Assembly: GCA_045399315.1 (NCBI GenBank)
Contig: DAYVGO010000073.1
Span: 1-5,123, forward strand
From: Arsenophonus sp045399315
GTDB taxonomy: Bacteria; Pseudomonadota; Gammaproteobacteria; Enterobacterales; Enterobacteriaceae
DNA: 5,123 bases
Reading direction: 5' to 3'
Part shown: positions 4,692 through 5,123 of the stretch, piece after piece
How positions within the stretch are numbered: the stretch's first letter is position 1
How the letters are laid out: every line of letters starts with the position of its first letter
The notes under the pieces: model-generated
Database searches by the model: none
What the model was told of the DNA's origin: nothing
What the model saw: only the letters and a program-made list of their open reading frames with translations
Position numbers and translations under genes: made by a program

Positions 4692-4726
4692 GGGACAGGG
4701 ACACAGTAATATGTGTCCTGTTACCC
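4692..4726. repeat. Long imperfect inverted repeat in the intergenic region
   Basis: GGGACAGGGACACA (4692-4705) faces TGTGTCCTGTTACCC (4712-4726) across a 6-base loop. TGTGTC pairs fully with GACACA, the next bases pair with a single-base bulge, and the outer GGG and CCC can also pair. No T run follows on the plus strand. It may be a bidirectional stem-loop or the remains of a small mobile repeat. It is GC-rich against a very AT-rich background. Confidence 0.45.
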
Positions 4727-5079
4727 AACTTAATTAATATATAAAAATAGCCTTTCCCTTATGTCGTACTTACAGAGTAGAGAATATCACTTTGCTAGTT
4801 CTTTATGTTTTCATCAATATAAATGAACTTGATTCAGGGTAAAATACCTCTAAATTACATAATAATTTTATCTTCTAACCACCTAAAAATAATCACACTA
4901 CTTTCATTCAAATTTTTCCCGTTAATACGACACTACTCCCTATTTTTCTATTTTCATTATGTCTAAAGCTTCCGTGATTGGAAAAAAACGGCAAGCCACA
5001 AACGAAATAATAGGTTAACATTATTATATATTATTAATCAATAAGTTAATTAATATTATAGTGTTTAAGTTTCTTTTAT

Positions 5080-5119
5080 ATACACAGTTATGTACAAATT
5101 ATTTTTCATGGCTGTGTAT
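5080..5119. repeat. Spaced 8-bp inverted repeat near the right edge
   Basis: ATACACAG (5080-5087) and CTGTGTAT (5112-5119) are perfect inverted copies separated by 24 bases. The spacing suits an operator bound at two half-sites better than a stable hairpin. The downstream gene is outside the window and chance is possible in this AT-rich stretch. Confidence 0.25.
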
Positions 5120-5123
5120 TATT

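Larger units (their letters stand above)
4508..5123. other. AT-rich intergenic region without a convincing gene
   Basis: I found no coding sequence I would defend on either strand here. Two very short frames (4641-4709, 22 aa; 4959-5018, 19 aa) lack ribosome sites and family resemblance. What the stretch does hold are hairpins at 4531-4554, 4575-4601 and 4692-4726, and an 8-bp inverted repeat at 5080-5119 near the right edge. In E. coli the neighbours beyond ybcJ are ybcI and cysS; neither is visible here. It may contain the regulatory region of a gene to the right of the window. Confidence 0.6.

Noticed and set aside
4720..4734. 15-base identity to a lacZ segment (GTTACCCAACTTAAT)
   Set aside because: The flanking bases do not match lacZ and no frame continues, so it is most likely chance.
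4641..5018. Two micro-frames (4641-4709, 22 aa; 4959-5018, 19 aa)
   Set aside because: They have no ribosome site and no recognisable family, and their length is expected by chance.
5088..5096. DnaA-box-like TTATGTACA
   Set aside because: A single copy with a mismatch to the consensus in an AT-rich stretch; there is no cluster to suggest an origin.

Overview
The window looks like a stretch of an AT-rich Enterobacterales chromosome. The FolD, tRNA-Arg(UCU) and YbcJ sequences are all close to the E. coli versions as I recall them. The AT-rich coding and the number of freshly broken genes suggest a Morganellaceae-type host or symbiont (Arsenophonus, Photorhabdus, Providencia or similar). The genus is an inference; I could not run a search.

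Layout. Positions 1-358 hold the end of an IS3-family (IS51-group, IS629-like) insertion sequence on the minus strand, with a twice-frameshifted orfA. It abuts an unrecognised, degenerate plus-strand gene (364-788). A set of short, overlapping, plus-strand prophage-type genes follows: a 28-aa membrane peptide (868-954), two unknown small proteins (947-1141 and 1131-1343), and a broken zinc-ribbon gene (1429-1599). Next come a small helix-turn-helix protein that is probably the excisionase (1729-1953) and a tyrosine integrase of the DLP12 IntD type (1957-3126). The integrase has lost its start codon and carries two nonsense codons and two frameshifts. It points into the 3' end of a minus-strand tRNA-Arg(UCU) gene (argU, 3152-3228), the site used by DLP12 in E. 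coli. So 359 to about 3180 is one end of a decayed, argU-integrated, lambdoid-type element. The small genes, excisionase and integrase lie in the order expected for the distal part of a PL-type operon.

Right of the tRNA is host backbone: intact folD (3414-4286), then ybcJ 8 bp downstream, interrupted by an amber codon at position 9. From 4508 to 5123 I find no convincing gene, only terminator-like hairpins and inverted repeats.

How the parts work together: integrase and excisionase would have inserted and removed the element at argU, but the integrase cannot now be made as one protein, so the element is probably locked in place unless helped in trans. FolD supplies one-carbon folates, and ybcJ would be co-translated with it. 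I see no strong evidence for a wholly new system. The best leads are the overlapping small-gene cassette with its membrane peptide, a possible -1 slippery site in the third small gene, and a terminator-like hairpin over the broken zinc-ribbon gene.
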